Shown here: positions 60,832-64,000 of the stretch, piece after piece
Position numbering within the stretch: position 1 is the stretch's first letter
Layout: each line of letters starts with the position of its first letter
Source: Spirosoma fluviale
Lineage (GTDB): Bacteria; Bacteroidota; Bacteroidia; Cytophagales; Spirosomataceae
NCBI RefSeq assembly: GCF_900230225.1
Contig: NZ_OCNH01000006.1
Span: forward strand, 124,001 to 188,000
Length of the DNA stretch: 64,000 nt
Direction of reading: 5' to 3'
Notes under the pieces: model-generated
What the model was told of the DNA's origin: nothing
Seen by the model: only the letters and a program-made list of their open reading frames with translations
The model's database searches: none
Translations under genes and position numbers: made by a program

Positions 60832-61570
60832 CTAGGCAGATAAACTTTCCAGGGGAAATTGAAGCATAAAAGTTGTTCCTTCTCCTTCCTCACTCGTTAC
60901 CGATAAACTTCCCATGTGAGTTTTGGTAACTATATCATAAGAGAGCGACAGGCCTAAGCCGGTTCCTTCTCCGGTAGGTTTAGTGGTAAAAAATGGCTGA
61001 AAAATCTTTTCCTGTACGTGGGCAGGAATGCCCGTTCCGTTGTCGCTTACCTGAATCTGAACATATCCATCGACAAAGGTGGTCGTAACGGTTACGGTTG
61101 GCTGATAGTCAGTGGGGAGTGTTTTCTTTTTTTTCCTTGACCGCGTAAAAGGCGTTGTTGTACAGGTTCAGTAAAACCCGTCCAATCTCCTGGGGGATCA
61201 TGTCGACCTTACCTAACTGGGGCCAGAAATCCGTTTTCAGCTCAGCGGTAAAATTGATGTCTTTGGCACGCATGCCCTGGTAAGCAATCTTGAGGTATTC
61301 GTTGGCTAACGCATTGAGATCGGTGGGTCGTTTCTCCCCAGTGCCACTGCGCGAGTGTTCTACCATGCCATTGACAATAGCCGAAGCCCGCCCGCCATGG
61401 TGACTGATTTTCTGGAGGCTTTGTATTAGAGTCGCTAAAATATCGTCAGCATATGCTTTCTCGGCTGGGGGGAGTTGTTGGAAGGGGCCTTCTTTGAGTT
61501 CGCCAATGAGATCGATACTGACTTCGGAGAAGTTATTGACAAAGTGTAAGTTAGTAGTCAAAAGGAACAA
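60832..61570 (-). pseudogene. Decayed histidine kinase fragment (frameshift and truncated start)
   Basis: The first part (MFLLTTNLHFVNNFSEVSID to AFYAVKEKKENTPH) is the dimerisation and N-box half of a kinase; it begins after the expected H-box (HEIQNPLNFVNNFSEVS), so the phosphorylated His is missing. The frame stops at 61109. One frame over, the ATPase C-terminus continues with VSDNGTGIPAHVQEKIFQPF, TTKPTGEGTGLGLSLSY and TFMLQFPLESLSA to a TAG at 60832. A run of eight A (complement of 61127-61134) lies at the shift; seven A would restore the frame. The fragment abuts the TonB-domain gene stop. Confidence 0.85.
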
Positions 61571-62012
61571 CCAGATTGTATTTTACATTGACGGGGTGAC
61601 CGGATTGCCTGCCGGGTATCCAGTTAGGCATAGCCTGTATTAAGCGTATCGCTTCTTCATTAATGCCATAGCCAAAGCCTTTCAAAATAGCCACATTCCG
61701 TATAGTGCCTTCTTTAGTTACCAGAAACGAGACGAATACTTTACCCTGAACTTTCGCTTTAATGGCGGCTTCAGGATAGCGTAAGTTCTCCCGCAGGTAG
61801 CTGCTAAGGCCGGCGTTTCCACCCGGAAAACCAGGGGGCACCTCCACGACTGTAAAAACTTCCTCGTCAATGGCAGCTTGATAGTCTGTTTGACTTGATT
61901 GAGTGGGCAAACTACGCTGGCTACAGGCCATTAGTAAGCCAATCAGGAGCGTGCTGATCGATAGGGCCAGTCTGGCGTTAGGGAACGCCCCGTTTCTTCG
62001 TTGCGGTACCAT
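61551..62012 (-). CDS. TonB C-terminal-domain lipoprotein
   Basis: The 153-residue protein has a lipoprotein signal (LLIGLLMAC, Cys at about residue 30). The C-terminal domain (about 55-153) has VVEVPPGFPGGNAGLSSYLR, LRYPEAAIKAKVQGKVFVSF, VTKEGTIRNVAILKGFGYG and VNVKYNLVVPF, the TonB_C (PF03544) pattern. It has no proline-rich spacer, so it is a stand-alone TonB-like domain rather than an energising TonB. It overlaps the kinase fragment start by 20 nt; the gene itself looks complete. Confidence 0.87.
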   Translation of the reverse strand: MVPQRRNGAFPNARLALSISTLLIGLLMACSQRSLPTQSSQTDYQAAIDEEVFTVVEVPPGFPGGNAGLSSYLRENLRYPEAAIKAKVQGKVFVSFLVTKEGTIRNVAILKGFGYGINEEAIRLIQAMPNWIPGRQSGHPVNVKYNLVVPFDY

Positions 62013-62342
62013 ATTCTTTGTTCGTTAAGTTGAAAAAGAAAAACTAGTTAATTGAAAAGAAAGGGCTTAATACCCTGTGGCTTTAGTCGTAATTAGTATT
62101 GATCAGGTAATCATTTATTGGTAAGTTAATCCAGCTAATCCTATTTGATAGCGGATACTGTAACTTATTTACAACCTGAAACAGAGGTGGCTAGCTCAAA
62201 AATGGAATGATTCTTCTTGATCGGACTAACGTGCGGGCCTGCCGGTTAACCATATATACAGGAAAGGGCAGGAAAGACGAATAAATGGAAGTGGGTATAT
62301 TGTCCGCGTAACGGCAAATCCGGTGCGTAGGCTCCAATCAAT
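62013..62342. other. Divergent intergenic region
   Basis: These 330 bp lie between the TonB-domain lipoprotein gene (minus) and the GH28 gene (plus) and should hold both promoters. I see no RNA gene, palindrome or clear consensus promoter. Confidence 0.4.
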
Positions 62343-63671
62343 ATGAAAACAAGAGTAGTTGCACTGGTGTGGGCGGTGTTGGTAAGCGCACAACTCATAG
62401 CGCAAAACGTGGAGAAAGCTTTTTTCCCGGATGGCAGTCCGATCAGTAGCTGGTTTACAACGATCCGGAAAGTAAGCCCTGATCAACTCGGAAAGCGGTA
62501 CGTTATTACGGACTATGGGGTAAAATCAGACAGTAGCCTCGTGCAGACCGAGGGTATTCAGAAGGTGATCGACCTGGCAGTCCGTAAGGGTGGGGGTGTA
62601 GTTATAATCCCAAGAGGTACGTTTATGAGCGGGGCATTATTTTTTAAACCCAAAACCCATTTGCACGTAGTAGAAGGGGCCGTTCTCAAAGGTTCGAACA
62701 ACATCGCCGACTACCCCAAATTGCCGTCCCGGATGGAGGGCCAGAATCTGGATTACTTTGCTGCACTGGTCAACGCCTATCAGGTGGATGGCTTTACTAT
62801 TTCGGGAAAAGGTACGATTGACGGCAATGGACTGCGCTTCTGGGAGGCATTTTGGGCCAGACGGAAAGAAAATCCAAACTGTACGAATCTGGAAGTTTCC
62901 CGCCCCCGGCTGGTATTTATCTGGAAATGCAGCAACGTACAGGTTCAGGACGTAAATCTGCATAATTCGGGGTTTTGGACAAGCCATTATTATCAGTGCC
63001 AGAACGTGAAAGTGATTGATGCCCACATCTATTCGCCCTATGAGCCGGTGAAAGCACCAAGTACAGATGCCATTGACATTGATGCCTGTACAAACGTACT
63101 CATCAAAGGGTGCTACATGTCGGTCAATGATGACGCCATTGCCCTCAAAGGAGGAAAAGGCCCCTGGGCCGACCGGATGCCCGGCAACGGAGCTAATACC
63201 AACATTATCATTGAGGATTGTGAATTTGGATTTTGCCATTCGGCGCTTACCTGCGGCAGTGAAGCGATTCATAACCGGAACATTATTATGCGAAACTGTC
63301 ACGTAAGTAAGGCCGACCGGGTTCTATGGCTGAAAATGCGCCCCGACACCCCCCAACTGTATGAATACATCCGGGTCGAAAACATAAAAGGTCAGGCGCA
63401 CAGCCTGCTGTATGTGAAGCCCTGGACACAGTTTTTCGATTTACAGGGGCGTCCGGACGTGCCACTTTCTTACTCTGATCATATAAGCCTCAAAAATATC
63501 GAGCTCACCTGCAATACGTTCTTCGACGTTGCCCCTTCAGAGCACAACAAGCTATCCAATTTTACATTCGAGAACCTGGTAGTCGACAGTAAAAATGCGG
63601 CTATTGATAAAACGGTGGTCAATGGGTTTACGCTCAAAAACGTGAACATCAACCATAAACTCATAGAGTAG
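62343..63671 (+). CDS. Glycoside hydrolase family 28 protein (polygalacturonase-like)
   Basis: The 442-residue protein has a signal peptide (residues 1-20, ending LIAQ). The right-handed beta-helix carries the GH28 residues in TDAIDIDACTNVLIKGCYM (in the NTD position), NDDAIALKGGKGP (the DD pair) and CEFGFCHSALTCGSEAIHN with the G-H region. It starts with TDYGVKSDSSLVQTEGIQKV, a usual pectate-lyase-like opening. It probably hydrolyses galacturonan or rhamnogalacturonan-type linkages; specificity cannot be set. The next gene is a sialidase-like gene on the same strand. Confidence 0.92.
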   Translation: MKTRVVALVWAVLVSAQLIAQNVEKAFFPDGSPISSWFTTIRKVSPDQLGKRYVITDYGVKSDSSLVQTEGIQKVIDLAVRKGGGVVIIPRGTFMSGALFFKPKTHLHVVEGAVLKGSNNIADYPKLPSRMEGQNLDYFAALVNAYQVDGFTISGKGTIDGNGLRFWEAFWARRKENPNCTNLEVSRPRLVFIWKCSNVQVQDVNLHNSGFWTSHYYQCQNVKVIDAHIYSPYEPVKAPSTDAIDIDACTNVLIKGCYMSVNDDAIALKGGKGPWADRMPGNGANTNIIIEDCEFGFCHSALTCGSEAIHNRNIIMRNCHVSKADRVLWLKMRPDTPQLYEYIRVENIKGQAHSLLYVKPWTQFFDLQGRPDVPLSYSDHISLKNIELTCNTFFDVAPSEHNKLSNFTFENLVVDSKNAAIDKTVVNGFTLKNVNINHKLIE

Positions 63672-63760
63672 CTACCGGGTAATGCAAAGGGTACCTGCAT
63701 AGCCGAAGTAAGTTCAATTGGAATGAAAACCTCAAACAACTTTTTATCCTGACGCGCGAT

Positions 63761-64000
63761 ATGCTGTATTTCGTTCTAGTGGTCGCTTCGCTTGCCACGG
63801 GCCAGCCCAATGTATCAACGATAATGGCTGTCGGTCTGCCAGCCGATACGGTCAGACAGCGTATTGAGGAAACCACAGTTTTTCAAAACGGCGAAGGGGG
63901 CTACCTCTGCTACCGTATTCCGGCCATCGTAAGATCGCCGGGGGGTAACTTGCTGGCTTTTGCCGAAGGACGCCGAACCGATTGTAGCGACTTTGGGGAC
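63761..64000 (+). CDS. Sialidase/BNR-repeat family protein, 5' part only
   Basis: From ATG 63761, 80 codons run off the window. The start is a signal-peptide-like MLYFVLVVASLATGQ. It is followed by YLCYRIPAIVRSPGGNLLAF and AEGRRTDCSDFGD, the RIP motif and Arg-triad region of GH33 sialidases. The 90-nt gap from GH28 suggests a common transcript. Sialidase versus another BNR enzyme cannot be settled from the fragment. Confidence 0.85.
   Translation, partial: MLYFVLVVASLATGQPNVSTIMAVGLPADTVRQRIEETTVFQNGEGGYLCYRIPAIVRSPGGNLLAFAEGRRTDCSDFGD

Noticed and set aside
63724..63753. A start for the sialidase-like gene at the ATG at 63724
   Set aside because: That frame stops after nine codons and is not in phase with the conserved RIP region; the ATG at 63761 is in frame.

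Overview
The window looks like a chromosomal segment of a Bacteroidota bacterium, most likely Cytophagales/Spirosomaceae (Spirosoma-like). The reasons are a SusC/SusD pair under sigma/FecR control, type IX secretion (T9SS) C-terminal tails, TTG-N19-TAnnTTTG promoters, no consistent Shine-Dalgarno sequences, and many short palindromic intergenic repeats. The assignment comes from family content only; no search was run.

Layout. 1-4.5 kb (minus): a molybdenum hydroxylase operon with a 2Fe-2S subunit, a Tat-exported molybdopterin subunit, XdhC and a MobA-like cytidylyltransferase cut by the window edge. 4.8-6.7 kb (plus): a Nudix-type regulator, an NTF2-like protein and a GNAT-like acetyltransferase. 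6.8-13.8 kb (minus): ECF sigma factor, FecR anti-sigma, SusC with STN domain, SusD; a complete trans-envelope signalling and nutrient-uptake locus. 14-24 kb: Gfo/Idh/MocA oxidoreductase, NagB-PIG-L fusion, PQQ-type propeller, AraC regulator with SDR, an orphan nucleoside-deoxyribosyltransferase/TIR-like protein, a RAYT transposase between REP palindromes, and a NagX-like membrane protein.

24.3-39.3 kb: a nitrate/nitrite assimilation island. A NarX/NarL-like two-component pair and nirBD lie on the minus strand. On the plus strand are cobA (siroheme precursor), an outer-membrane alginate-export-type porin, a NarK-type transporter, a 1222-aa fused nitrate reductase (molybdopterin catalytic part + FAD/NAD reductase + BFD-type 2Fe-2S), and an unusual nitrite/sulfite-reductase-like protein ending in a rubredoxin. 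Together they give import, reduction of nitrate to nitrite to ammonium, cofactor supply and sensing.

39.3-49 kb: a cluster of palindromic repeats, a small membrane protein, an M16 peptidase, and a MntA-HepT toxin-antitoxin module inserted exactly at the peptidase 3' end between perfect 49-bp direct repeats, with a frameshifted toxin gene. Then tRNA-His, superoxide dismutase, tadA and a 1227-aa secreted Ig-repeat protein. 49-60 kb: a GH3/beta-lactamase fusion, two small secreted proteins, a histidine kinase with OmpR regulator and hemB, pyrC, tRNA-Leu. 60-64 kb: a DUF4126 protein, a decayed histidine kinase fragment, a TonB-domain lipoprotein, a GH28 polygalacturonase-like enzyme and the start of a sialidase.

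Most distinctive observations: the MntA-HepT insertion with its 49-bp duplication; a repeat element spliced in frame into the nitrate reductase; the NiR-like/rubredoxin fusion; the RAYT with REPs, one of which supplies codons to the next gene; the orphan NDT/TIR-like protein; and at least eight other long inverted repeats between genes.
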